The translations under genes and the position numbers were made by a program. This document shows positions 1 through 8,455 of a DNA stretch of 64,000 nucleotides, piece by piece. The stretch is from CAYMPH01 sp964392365 (GTDB lineage: Bacteria; Spirochaetota; UBA4802; UBA5550), in NCBI GenBank assembly GCA_964392365.1, contig CAYMPH010000015.1, forward strand, positions 1-64,000, given 5' to 3'. The notes beneath the pieces were generated by a model. It was not told the origin of the DNA, made no database searches, and saw only the letters and a list, made by a program, of their open reading frames with translations. The stretch's first letter is position 1. The number at the start of each line of letters is the position of its first letter.

Positions 1-5
1 TTTTA

Positions 6-1310
6 ATGATTGGTATGAAAGAAGAAAATAAAATAAACGGCACACCTCTTGCTGAAAGAATGAGACCGGAAACCCTAGAAGATTTTGTGGGCCAGGAGCA
101 TATTCTTTCACCCGGGAAAATTGTTAGAACAATGATCGATAAAGGTTCTCCTTTCTCTGTTATATTCTGGGGTGAACCGGGTTCAGGCAAAACAACCCTT
201 GCTAAAATAATTGCTCTTCAGTGCGGGATGGATTATTATTTTTTAAGCGCAATATCTGCAGGTGTCGCAGATGTAAGAAAAATTATCGAGCATGGAAAAG
301 AAAACCGGGCGTATGGAAAAAATACACTGCTTTTCATAGACGAAATTCACAGATTCAACAAAGCTCAGCAGGATGCAGTTCTAGGTGCTGTTGAATCAGG
401 CGATGTGATTTTAATCGGAGCAACAACGGAAAATCCTTCATTCAGCGTAATCTCTCCGCTATTATCAAGAACAAGAGTTGTTAGACTTAACAAGCATACA
501 GAAAATGATCTTATTGAAATTCTAAACAGAGCTGTAAAAAAAGACAAACTGTTTGCAGAAAAAGAACCTGTGTTTGATGAGAATGTCAGAGAAAAAATAG
601 TTTCTATTTCCGGAGGAGATGCTAGGAGAATGCTGAATATTCTCGAATCGTCATATATAATATCAAAAAACGGCAGAATTACTGAATCAGAAATTGAAGA
701 AGCAGTAAAAAATTCTGTCTTATATTATGATAAAACCGGGGATAAACATTATGACACAATTTCTGCATTTATAAAATCCATGAGGGGATCTGACCCTGAT
801 GCTGCATTATACTATCTTGCAAGAATGATTTTATCAGGAGAAGATCCGGAATTTATTGCCAGAAGAATGGTTATTTTTGCATCAGAAGATATAGGCAACG
901 CATCACCTGCAGCATTGAATCTGGCGGTATCTGCAATGACTGCAGTTAAAAATATCGGCCTTCCTGAAGCTGAAATTATTTTATCACAGTGTGTTTCATT
1001 TTTAGCATCATCTCCAAAGAGCAATTCTGCGGTTATGGCCATTGGTCTTGCAAAAAAAGCAGCTACAGCTGAAATTCATGAAATACCAATGCACCTGAGA
1101 AATGCCCCGACCGATCTGATGAAAAAATCCGGTTATGGAAGCGGATACAAATATCCCCATGATTATGACGGGCATTTTGTTAAGGAAACATATCTTCCTG
1201 AAAAAATAAAGAATTCCGTTTTTTATTTTCCAGGAGAAGAGGGAAGTGAAAAATCCATTAAAGACAGACTCCTGAAATTATGGCCCTGGAAGTATGATAA
1301 GAAGAATTAA
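6..1310 (+). CDS. rarA: Replication-associated recombination protein A (RarA/MgsA), AAA+ ATPase
   Basis: 434 aa, the usual length for the RarA/MgsA/WRNIP1 family of clamp-loader-like AAA+ ATPases that act at stalled replication forks. Walker A (GEPGSGKTT, residues about 56-64) and Walker B (LLFIDEIHRF, about 108-117) are intact, followed by the family block GATTENPSFSVISPLLSR that carries sensor 1 and the arginine finger. The C-terminal half has the family motifs SEDIGNASP and GYKYPHDY. The start is uncertain: ATG at 6 is followed by another ATG at 15, and too little upstream sequence is present to see a ribosome site. A TAA at 4-6 overlaps the first ATG, so an upstream gene may end there. 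The next gene converges with a 4-base overlap. Cytoplasmic. Confidence 0.93.
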   Translation: MIGMKEENKINGTPLAERMRPETLEDFVGQEHILSPGKIVRTMIDKGSPFSVIFWGEPGSGKTTLAKIIALQCGMDYYFLSAISAGVADVRKIIEHGKENRAYGKNTLLFIDEIHRFNKAQQDAVLGAVESGDVILIGATTENPSFSVISPLLSRTRVVRLNKHTENDLIEILNRAVKKDKLFAEKEPVFDENVREKIVSISGGDARRMLNILESSYIISKNGRITESEIEEAVKNSVLYYDKTGDKHYDTISAFIKSMRGSDPDAALYYLARMILSGEDPEFIARRMVIFASEDIGNASPAALNLAVSAMTAVKNIGLPEAEIILSQCVSFLASSPKSNSAVMAIGLAKKAATAEIHEIPMHLRNAPTDLMKKSGYGSGYKYPHDYDGHFVKETYLPEKIKNSVFYFPGEEGSEKSIKDRLLKLWPWKYDKKN

Positions 1311-2236
1311 TCTGCTTTTTTCGGTTCAAAAGGTTTTGCTGTAATCCGTTTCCAGTTATTTGAAAAAATAATGCCTTCAATCCTGCTTTTGATTTTATTT
1401 ATGGGAACTTCTGCAAACTGATTTTTAATAGATCTGTTATCCGTGCCAGTTAAAACATTTCCGGGTTTTACTGTAATATCTTTAATGTTTGAACCTGAAA
1501 GAAGGCTTTCATCCGATATAACAGGATATTTTTTATTATTTATTTCAAATACCAGCTTTTCGCCGAATTCAACAGAATATTTTTTAAGATCATTTTCAGA
1601 AAGAATTTCTCTCTCAACCGGAAAATTATCTATCCGGATATTGTCTTTTATTATTTTAAAATTTTCATTCTCTAATGCAATTATCCGTGAAATTGACCCG
1701 TTTTCAGTTATTATCAAATCCCCTTTGTTGAATTTGTGCGGATGATATTTTAAAGTCAGCACAACATTCTTCTGAATTATGGAAGGCATATTATCATTAT
1801 TTCTAATCAAAACTAAACCAATTGTAGAAAATATGATTGATATGGAATAAATTGAAATAACACAGTTGAATAATATAAATATTAAATAAAATATTATATT
1901 GTTATATTTTTTTAATGTAGATTTTTTTATTTTATATGATTTATAAGCGGCATAAATAGCAGAAAACATCTGAAGCACAATTGTTATTAAAACAGTAATG
2001 ACAAATGGAATAATATATGAATCTGATTCTTTAAGAAAAACAAGCAGGGGGAAAATCATAAGAGTTATGGTTTTTATGGAAAAGACAATCAATCCTTTTG
2101 ATAAATCGCCATTATATGCTTCACCGGCCCCAGTAAAAAAAATTGAAAGGAAAAAGGATATTGCAGGGTTCCTTTTTATTTTTATTGAAGATTTTATTAT
2201 TTTATCATTCATGATTTTCATAGTTGGAAACAGCAT
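1307..2236 (-). CDS. Multi-pass membrane protein with a degenerate signal peptidase I-like domain
   Basis: 309 aa. The N-terminal part has about four hydrophobic segments (roughly residues 27-150), starting with a NPAISFFLSIFFTGAGEAYNG stretch typical of small membrane proteins found with signal peptidases. After residue 150 the pattern follows S26 signal peptidase: NDNMPSII where active enzymes have SMxPT, then GDLII, then SRIIALENE where active enzymes have KRxxGxPGD, then TGTDNRS and VPINKIKSRIEG resembling the GDNR and VP..x.IxGK boxes. The catalytic Ser is replaced by Asp or Asn and the catalytic Lys by Ser, so I infer an inactive relative. Start codons at 2236, 2221 and 2212 are all possible; none has a clear ribosome site. 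It converges on rarA. Confidence 0.6.
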   Translation of the reverse strand: MLFPTMKIMNDKIIKSSIKIKRNPAISFFLSIFFTGAGEAYNGDLSKGLIVFSIKTITLMIFPLLVFLKESDSYIIPFVITVLITIVLQMFSAIYAAYKSYKIKKSTLKKYNNIIFYLIFILFNCVISIYSISIIFSTIGLVLIRNNDNMPSIIQKNVVLTLKYHPHKFNKGDLIITENGSISRIIALENENFKIIKDNIRIDNFPVEREILSENDLKKYSVEFGEKLVFEINNKKYPVISDESLLSGSNIKDITVKPGNVLTGTDNRSIKNQFAEVPINKIKSRIEGIIFSNNWKRITAKPFEPKKAD

Positions 2237-2402
2237 TCTTTTATCAAGATATTTTCATTTTCTTTTAATAAAATATATTTTTCATGCCGGATTAAAATTT
2301 ATAAAAAAATCAAAATCAAACTGTTTAATTTTACAATAATTATCTTGACTTTATAAAGCCTGAATAATTATAATGGGACATAATATTATAAACGGGTGAG
2401 TA

Positions 2403-4385
2403 ATGATGATTAAAATCCGCGCTGCGGTTTTATTATTTATATTTATAACTCTTCTTTCATTTGTTGACATTCAAAAAAGCAATGCTGGAAATGCTGTTTC
2501 ATTTAATAAGGAAGGCTGGGAACATTTAAAAAAAGGCGACAGCTATAAGGCTGTTTTCAGCTTCAAAAATTCCCTGAAAAACAATCCTGATTATAAAGAA
2601 GCAATTATCGGACTTGCTACAGCATATTACAGAATTGAAGTTTATGATGAAGCTTTTGATTTATTCAGTTTAGCCCTGAAAAAAGATAAAAATTCCGTAG
2701 AATCCTATACAGGTCTTGGTTTTACTCTTGCAGGACTCGGCAGATATACTGAAGCTCTTGAATTTTTTGAAAATTCTATTAAATTGTCAGAAGAAAACCT
2801 CGAAGCAAAATATGGTATAGCATATATTTATTATATGATGGGGAAAAAAATATGGGCTAAGAGAAAAATAGAAAGTATTCTTGCCCAGAATCCTTATCAT
2901 TATGATTCTTTGCTGCTTTTGGCTGAAATTAAATCTGCGGATAAAAGACTTTCTGATTCAAAAAAGCTGATTGAAAAGGCAATAGATTCAAATACTGAAA
3001 ATCCTTCCGGTTATGTAAAACTTGCTGAAATTTTATTTAAAAGCTATCTTCACACAGAAGATCCTGACAATTTCTCTGAAGCTGAATATTCATTAAAAAA
3101 TGCTTTGTCAATACAGCCACAGAATTATCAGGCAAACAGGCTTTATGGAAATATGATGCTTGTTAAAAAAAATTATACGTCAGCTGCAGCCTATTTTGAA
3201 AAAGCAGGCGCTGATAATTCATCAATGCTTTATAATCTTGCAGTTGCGTATGATATGTCCGGAGATCAGGATAAGTCTTTAGATTATTTTTTAAAGGCAT
3301 TAAAGAAATTTCCTTCGGATTCGATTCTGCGAAGCAGGATTGAAGATTTTTTTGTTTATAGAGAATATAAAATCGGCAATCCTGTCAGAGTTATGCTTTC
3401 CAAGGAATTATACAGTCTTGCTTTACAAAAGGAGAAAAAGCATTTTACTGATGAGGTTCTAATGTATCTAAGAAGATCCCTTCTTATGAATCCTATGATG
3501 AAGGAACCCCGTGAATTATTATTGGATTATTATAAAACACTCGATTACAACAGATTCTATATAAATGAACTTAAAGAATTTCTCAGGCTGTATCCAAGTT
3601 CAATCAATCAGGAAAAGCTCAATATTGCAATAATACAAAGAAGGAATCAGCTTTATCACTCTGAAGGGTATTCAATGGAAAACCCTCCAAGAGATGTACC
3701 GAAAATACTTGTATTGAATTTTGAATCAGAAGGAAAAGTCGCAAATCATTTTGATACCGGTACTGTAATTTCTTCAAATTTAACATTTGTTTTAGGGCAA
3801 TTCGGTAGAATGGAAGCTCTCGGAATTAGAAACAGAAATGATCTGGCAGAAGATCTGAAATCAGGTGACGGCTGGCTTGAGAAGGCAATGACATCACTTG
3901 GCGAGAAACAGAAAAATGGCGAAATTGCGAATGTGGATTATATAATATACGGAACATTTGATGAAAACGGAGGACGTATTTCATCAAATTATAATATTCT
4001 CGATTTCAGCAGAGGCGTTGTTATAGGCCAGTTTTCTTTATTTGAATCTGAAAAAGAAGCAATTCCAAGATTAAGCATAAGAGCAGCTAAAAGAATTTTT
4101 AATCTGATACCATATAAAGGCAGAGTTTTAAAACTTCGTGAAGACGGCATAGTGGTTAATGTGGGTTTGTTTGACGGAGTTAAACCCGGTGATAAATTTT
4201 ATATATCAAAAATAAATTATAAAGAGAAAAAAAGTTTTAATAAAAGCAGAAAAATTTTTACAGTAAAAGATGCCAACACTCTGGTATCATTACTTGAGCC
4301 TCAAAACCTTAAAGATTTAGAGGATATAGATTCTAATGATCTGGCAGTTCCGGTTTTAAAAAGAAGAGCCAAAAAAATTCAGTGA
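2403..4385 (+). CDS. Exported TPR-repeat protein with a CsgG-like C-terminal domain
   Basis: 660 aa. A signal peptide (about residues 1-28, ending near SNAGNA) indicates export. Residues about 35-330 are a run of tetratricopeptide repeats, recognisable by patterns such as GLATAYYRIEVYDEAFDLF and GLGFTLAGLGRYTEALEFF. From about residue 430 the protein changes to a mixed alpha/beta segment (KILVLNFESEG, then VDYIIYGTFDENGGRI) resembling CsgG or TolB-N type periplasmic domains. A short beta-rich tail (GRVLKLREDGIVVNVGLFDG) is like the SH3-type tail of FlgT. A GGGTGAG ribosome site precedes the tandem ATG codons at 2403 and 2406. Probably a periplasmic or envelope scaffold; the exact role is unknown. 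It converges with the next gene, overlapping by 7 bases. Confidence 0.72.
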   Translation: MMIKIRAAVLLFIFITLLSFVDIQKSNAGNAVSFNKEGWEHLKKGDSYKAVFSFKNSLKNNPDYKEAIIGLATAYYRIEVYDEAFDLFSLALKKDKNSVESYTGLGFTLAGLGRYTEALEFFENSIKLSEENLEAKYGIAYIYYMMGKKIWAKRKIESILAQNPYHYDSLLLLAEIKSADKRLSDSKKLIEKAIDSNTENPSGYVKLAEILFKSYLHTEDPDNFSEAEYSLKNALSIQPQNYQANRLYGNMMLVKKNYTSAAAYFEKAGADNSSMLYNLAVAYDMSGDQDKSLDYFLKALKKFPSDSILRSRIEDFFVYREYKIGNPVRVMLSKELYSLALQKEKKHFTDEVLMYLRRSLLMNPMMKEPRELLLDYYKTLDYNRFYINELKEFLRLYPSSINQEKLNIAIIQRRNQLYHSEGYSMENPPRDVPKILVLNFESEGKVANHFDTGTVISSNLTFVLGQFGRMEALGIRNRNDLAEDLKSGDGWLEKAMTSLGEKQKNGEIANVDYIIYGTFDENGGRISSNYNILDFSRGVVIGQFSLFESEKEAIPRLSIRAAKRIFNLIPYKGRVLKLREDGIVVNVGLFDGVKPGDKFYISKINYKEKKSFNKSRKIFTVKDANTLVSLLEPQNLKDLEDIDSNDLAVPVLKRRAKKIQ

Positions 4386-5317
4386 GCCGCTTTATCCGCT
4401 TTTTTTGCCATTTCATCAGCCTTGATGTCGTTTTTTAATGATCTGTATATCATTGAAAGTGTCATGTATATATCTGCATTATCTGGGTTCAGTTCAAGAG
4501 CTTTTTGAAAATATTTAATGGATTTTTCAATATAGTATTTTCTGTTTCCTGTAATTTTTCTGTCATAGTAGATATGCCCAAGGTAGATATAGGCCTTTTC
4601 TTCAAATGGGATTAAATAAATTATCTGCTCTAAAATTTCTGCAGCCTTTAGGTAATCCTTCTTTTCTCTGTATAATTCATGCAATTCATAGCGTATTAAA
4701 ATATTCCCCGGATTTTTATTTATGTCCTTTAAATACATGGCAATTGCAAGATCAAATTTTTTTGATTTTATAAAAGGCTGAGATTCAATTGAACAGGTTA
4801 TATCGGTTTTTCTGCTGATATCAGCACTTTTATTGAGATGATACAGCGATTTTTCTTTATCATTTAATCTGTAATAGTGCCTCACTAGATTTAAGTTAGC
4901 TTCAGCATTATCATTATTAATATCAGCTGCTGATTTGAATCTTGTAAACGCTGCATCTTTGTTTGAAAATAAATCCTGCAGCTTGCCGGATTCAATCTGA
5001 ATATCCTCCTGCTTCGGATTTATCACTATTGATTTTTCAAAATATTCCAGAGATTTTTTATAGTTTTTTTTTAATAAATAAATTTTCCCAAGATAGTTTA
5101 AAGCTGTATAGGATTCCGGATTCAGCTCCAATGCTTTTGTAAAATTATCAATAGAATAATTATACATTCCTGCCTGAAACTGCAGAGTACCCTGTTTCAG
5201 GTAATAATCCCAGGATTGCTGAAGAGTTGAATTTGAAATTATTTCCTGTGATAAAAGACCGGACTGAAATATAAAAAAAATATACAATACGGGAAAAACA
5301 ATTTTTATTATTGACAA
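4379..5317 (-). CDS. Exported TPR-repeat protein
   Basis: About 312 aa with repeated TPR units (for example YNYSIDNFTKALELNPESYTA and NRKYYIEKSIKYFQKALELN) to the C-terminus. The open frame continues upstream to 5461, but that stretch is the antisense of the tRNA-Phe gene and should not be counted as protein. The best start after the tRNA is a TTG at 5317-5315, which puts a hydrophobic signal-like segment (SIIKIVFPVLYIFFIFQSG) at the N-terminus; no strong ribosome site is visible. TPR proteins of this kind act as periplasmic or membrane-associated scaffolds; no partner can be inferred. The start is the weak point. Confidence 0.65.
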   Translation of the reverse strand: MSIIKIVFPVLYIFFIFQSGLLSQEIISNSTLQQSWDYYLKQGTLQFQAGMYNYSIDNFTKALELNPESYTALNYLGKIYLLKKNYKKSLEYFEKSIVINPKQEDIQIESGKLQDLFSNKDAAFTRFKSAADINNDNAEANLNLVRHYYRLNDKEKSLYHLNKSADISRKTDITCSIESQPFIKSKKFDLAIAMYLKDINKNPGNILIRYELHELYREKKDYLKAAEILEQIIYLIPFEEKAYIYLGHIYYDRKITGNRKYYIEKSIKYFQKALELNPDNADIYMTLSMIYRSLKNDIKADEMAKKADKAAH

Positions 5318-5352
5318 AAACTGCTTAAATAATATTTTTGATTTCGTCTTGT

Positions 5353-5425
5353 GGTCAGGTAGCTCAGTCGGTAGAGCAGGGGACTGAAAATCCCCGTGTC
5401 GGCGGTTCGATTCCGTCTCTGACCA
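5353..5425 (+). tRNA. tRNA-Phe (GAA)
   Basis: 73 nt cloverleaf with a 7-bp acceptor stem (GGTCAGG pairing with TCTGACC, with one G-U), D arm, anticodon GAA at 5386-5388 in a CTGAAAA loop, a variable loop, and a T arm containing TTCGATT. The discriminator is A at 5425. The 3' CCA is not encoded, so it must be added after transcription. It lies between a minus-strand TPR gene and serS and is transcribed in the serS direction. Confidence 0.95.
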
Positions 5426-5638
5426 AATTTTTTTAATTTTTTTCGAGTCCTTAATCTGCATATCCGTTTATACCCGCAGTAATAATTTTATTTTAACAAA
5501 TCATAAAAATCAAATTATCATTAAAATTGTACGATTCCGTGCTGAAATTCTTCCTCATAAAAAGTACAAAATCAGTAATCCGTCAAGATGATTTTATTTA
5601 TGATTAAAAATCAAATTCATTTAACAATTTTAAAATTG

Positions 5639-5668
5639 TTGACACGGCTTATTGATATAAAAAATTAT
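5639..5668 (+). promoter_or_regulatory. Candidate promoter of serS
   Basis: A perfect TTGACA at 5639-5644 is followed, 18 bases on, by AATTAT at 5663-5668 (4 of 6 matches to TATAAT). It lies about 30 bases upstream of the serS start. The rest of the 5426-5696 gap is AT-rich; I see no T-box leader. Confidence 0.4.
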
Positions 5669-5696
5669 TAAATATGAAAATGAAAAGAGGTCCAAT

Positions 5697-6962
5697 ATGA
5701 TTGATCCAAAAAAAATAAAAGATAATATCAGCGAAATCAGCTCAATGATAGATAAAAGAAATATGACTGGTGTTGTAAATATTTCTGAATTGGCAAAAAA
5801 TGAAGAAGAACGCAGAAAGCTTATTGCTGAATCCGACACACTAAGGGAAAAAAGAAATTCTGCTTCTAAAGAGATCGGCGCAAGAAAATCAAAAGGCGAA
5901 GATGTGTCCGATATTATGAAGCAGATTGAAGGCATAGGCGATGAAATTAAATCTTTAACAGATAAACTTGAGATTCTTAATCAGCAGTTCAACGACCAGA
6001 TCTTATCAGTCCCGAATCTTCTGCACGAAAGCGTTCCTGAAGGTAAAGATGATAAATCAAATATTCTCATCAGGTCCTGGGGAAAAAAACCTGAGTTTTC
6101 ATTCAAACCGAAACCGCATTTTGAAATTGGAGCGGAATCCGGCATTCTTGATTTTGAAAGAGGAGTTAAGCTTTCCGGTGCAAGATTTTATGTTTACTGG
6201 GACCTCGCAGCAAAACTTGAAAGAGCTATTATAAATTTTATGCTTGATCTGCATACAACCTCTCATGGCTACACGGAAGTATTCGGTCCGTTTATTGTAA
6301 ATGATGAGAGTATGATTGGAACAGGGCAGTTTCCAAAATTTAAAGATGAATATTACAGGCTCGAAAAAGATGGATTATCTCTGATCCCTACAGCAGAAGT
6401 TACTATAACAAATATATACAGGGATGAAATTATTGAAAAAGAAAAACTTCCTGTATATTTAACAATGCAGTCATCCTGTTTTAGAAGAGAGGCCGGTTCT
6501 GCAGGGCGGGATACGCGTGGACTTGTGCGCGTTCATCAGTTTCAGAAAGTTGAACTTGTAAAATTTGTTGAACCGGAAACTTCCTTTGATGAGCTTGAAA
6601 AACTTGTTTTAAATGCTGAGGAAGTATTAAAACAGCTTGGTCTTCATTACAGGGTAATGCTTTTATGCTCTGGAGATGTTTCTGCATCTTCATCGAAAAC
6701 GTATGATATTGAAGTATGGATGCCTGGTCTTGACAGATATCTTGAAATATCATCCTGCTCAAATTTTATTGATTACCAGGCAAGAAGAGCCAAAATCAGA
6801 TATAAAAAAGATAAAACCGCCAAACCGGATTTTGTACATACTTTGAATGGATCAGGCCTTGCTGCCGGCAGAACAATGGCAGCAATCATTGAAAATTTCC
6901 AGAAAGAGGACGGATCATTCGATATACCGGATGTACTTAAGCCGTATATAAAAACAAAATAA
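5697..6962 (+). CDS. serS: Seryl-tRNA synthetase
   Basis: 421 aa class II aminoacyl-tRNA synthetase that charges tRNA-Ser (and tRNA-Sec where present). The N-terminal 110 residues form the long antiparallel coiled-coil arm that binds the tRNA. The core has the serine-site block LIPTAEVTITN, motif 2 (FRREAGSAGRDTRGLVRVHQF) and motif 3 (NGSGLAAGRTMAAIIENFQ). Length is standard for the family. An AGAGG ribosome site sits 6 bases before the ATG. A near-consensus -35 box at 5639 suggests its own transcript. It ends 3 bases before the converging stop of the next gene, with no hairpin between. Confidence 0.97.
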   Translation: MIDPKKIKDNISEISSMIDKRNMTGVVNISELAKNEEERRKLIAESDTLREKRNSASKEIGARKSKGEDVSDIMKQIEGIGDEIKSLTDKLEILNQQFNDQILSVPNLLHESVPEGKDDKSNILIRSWGKKPEFSFKPKPHFEIGAESGILDFERGVKLSGARFYVYWDLAAKLERAIINFMLDLHTTSHGYTEVFGPFIVNDESMIGTGQFPKFKDEYYRLEKDGLSLIPTAEVTITNIYRDEIIEKEKLPVYLTMQSSCFRREAGSAGRDTRGLVRVHQFQKVELVKFVEPETSFDELEKLVLNAEEVLKQLGLHYRVMLLCSGDVSASSSKTYDIEVWMPGLDRYLEISSCSNFIDYQARRAKIRYKKDKTAKPDFVHTLNGSGLAAGRTMAAIIENFQKEDGSFDIPDVLKPYIKTK

Positions 6963-6965
6963 TTA

Positions 6966-7862
6966 TTATTTAGTAGCGTAAACTACCATTGAACTTGTTG
7001 CGGCAAAATTTCCGAAATGAATTTTACTTATTAAATGATAGAAGGAAATTCTTATCCATGCAGAATAGTCGAGAATAGATTTAAATGAGTGTGAGGATTT
7101 TTTTAATTTAGGAAGAAGTCCGAATTCCACTGGATGAAAGAATTCAATTTTTGAAAAACCTGTTTGTTTTAATATCTGCCTCAAATTTCTTTTTGAAAAA
7201 TATGACAGATGTCCCGGCATGTAATAAGCATAGTTTTCTTTCAGCATTTTTGCCTGAAGACCTTCCATGTTAGCAGTCTGTATTAAAAGTAATCCGTCTT
7301 TTTTTAATAATTTATAGCATTCTTTTAATGCTTGAACGGGATTTTCAAGATGCTCAATAAGTTCAATCATGGTTATAACATTCATCGAGCTATATTCAAA
7401 ATTATGGTTATCGAGAGTTCCTTTATGTATGTTTTCTCCAAAGAATTTTCTGGAATACTGTGCGGAGTATTCTGAAAGTTCAATTCCAAATGTATTAAAC
7501 TTTTTTTTTGCAGATTGAAGCAGCCCCCCGAAAGATGACCCGATATCAAGAAAATTTCCGCCAGGAACATATTTTGTTATAAAATCAATTCTGCTGTTCC
7601 AGACATATTCGGAGTAGTTGAAAATTTCCCTTTCGTCAAGGTAAGAGTAATCTGAGTTGCCGGAATAGTAATTCATATCATACATATTATTTATGATTTC
7701 TTCAGTAAATTGAGGATTCATAAAAATGAAACCGCAGGAATTGCATTTAGATGTTTTAAACCGGTATTTATATTTATCAATATTAAAATGATCTGATAAC
7801 TGTGAATAATCACACAACGGGCATTTTGTAAAAGCAGGTTTATAGATAGTATCGTAATCCAT
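6966..7862 (-). CDS. Class I SAM-dependent methyltransferase with N-terminal zinc-ribbon-like segment
   Basis: 298 aa. Residues 14-43 contain two cysteine pairs (CPLC and CNSC) spaced like a small zinc ribbon. A Methyltransf_23-type domain follows, with motif I FLDIGSSFGGLL (about residue 102) and a post-motif line EHLENPVQALKECYKLLKKDGLLLI. This architecture is common among methyltransferases acting on sugars, polysaccharides or small metabolites. No substrate can be named. It is 6 bases downstream of the stop of the next minus-strand gene and may share its transcript. Confidence 0.75.
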   Translation of the reverse strand: MDYDTIYKPAFTKCPLCDYSQLSDHFNIDKYKYRFKTSKCNSCGFIFMNPQFTEEIINNMYDMNYYSGNSDYSYLDEREIFNYSEYVWNSRIDFITKYVPGGNFLDIGSSFGGLLQSAKKKFNTFGIELSEYSAQYSRKFFGENIHKGTLDNHNFEYSSMNVITMIELIEHLENPVQALKECYKLLKKDGLLLIQTANMEGLQAKMLKENYAYYMPGHLSYFSKRNLRQILKQTGFSKIEFFHPVEFGLLPKLKKSSHSFKSILDYSAWIRISFYHLISKIHFGNFAATSSMVVYATK

Positions 7863-7868
7863 GTATTT

Positions 7869-8330
7869 TTAAATTAAATCAATTTCTGATTCAAAAACCT
7901 TAATTTTTTTATTTTCAACAGTATCCCACGTATAACCGCAAAAGATGCATTTTCTTTTAATAGAATATTTTAAGCCGGTTTTTTTTATTATCCTATCATC
8001 TTTCATTAAAGGTGAGCATTCTATGACTTTTGAAGAAAATATTTTTTTACATGAAGGACATTTCTTTTTCTGGCTGATGAAATAGAAAATAATTATATTA
8101 GTTATAATCAATATAATTAACACGACTGAAGCATTGCGGACAGAATCGTCTTTCTTTTGATTTATTTCTATGTTCTCTTCTACAATCTTTTTATATTTGT
8201 CTTCATCTGTTTTTGATATTTCAGATTTAATTTCATTTGTTTTAAAGGTTTGCTGATAAGAAATTTTTGTATTTGAAAGAATAAATAATATGGAAATTAA
8301 TAGAACTGATATATGAAATAATCTTGGCAT
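7869..8330 (-). CDS. Small membrane protein with zinc-ribbon tail
   Basis: 153 aa from the second ATG (8330). I prefer it to the ATG at 8342 because a GGAGA ribosome site falls 6-8 bases before 8330 and inside the codons following 8342. There is an N-terminal signal-like hydrophobic stretch, a charged lysine-rich region, one transmembrane segment (ASVVLIILIITNIIIFYFIS), then a cytoplasmic tail with CPSC and CIFC pairs of zinc-ribbon type. I do not recognise a family. The zinc ribbon may bind metal or a protein partner. Likely in an operon with the methyltransferase downstream. Confidence 0.6.
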   Translation of the reverse strand: MPRLFHISVLLISILFILSNTKISYQQTFKTNEIKSEISKTDEDKYKKIVEENIEINQKKDDSVRNASVVLIILIITNIIIFYFISQKKKCPSCKKIFSSKVIECSPLMKDDRIIKKTGLKYSIKRKCIFCGYTWDTVENKKIKVFESEIDLI

Positions 8331-8455
8331 AATTTTCTCCAATTATTTTTTTTAATTATATTATAATGTATTATGTGTAAAAGCAATAATTTTATTTACA
8401 AATTTCTGTAAATTAAATTATAAACAATTGATAAATTATTGTATTTTGTCTAAAT

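Noticed and set aside
5318..5461. N-terminal extension of the TPR protein frame (4379-5461) through the tRNA gene
   Set aside because: The residues between 5353 and 5425 are the antisense translation of tRNA-Phe, a well-known false peptide; the gene must start downstream of it.
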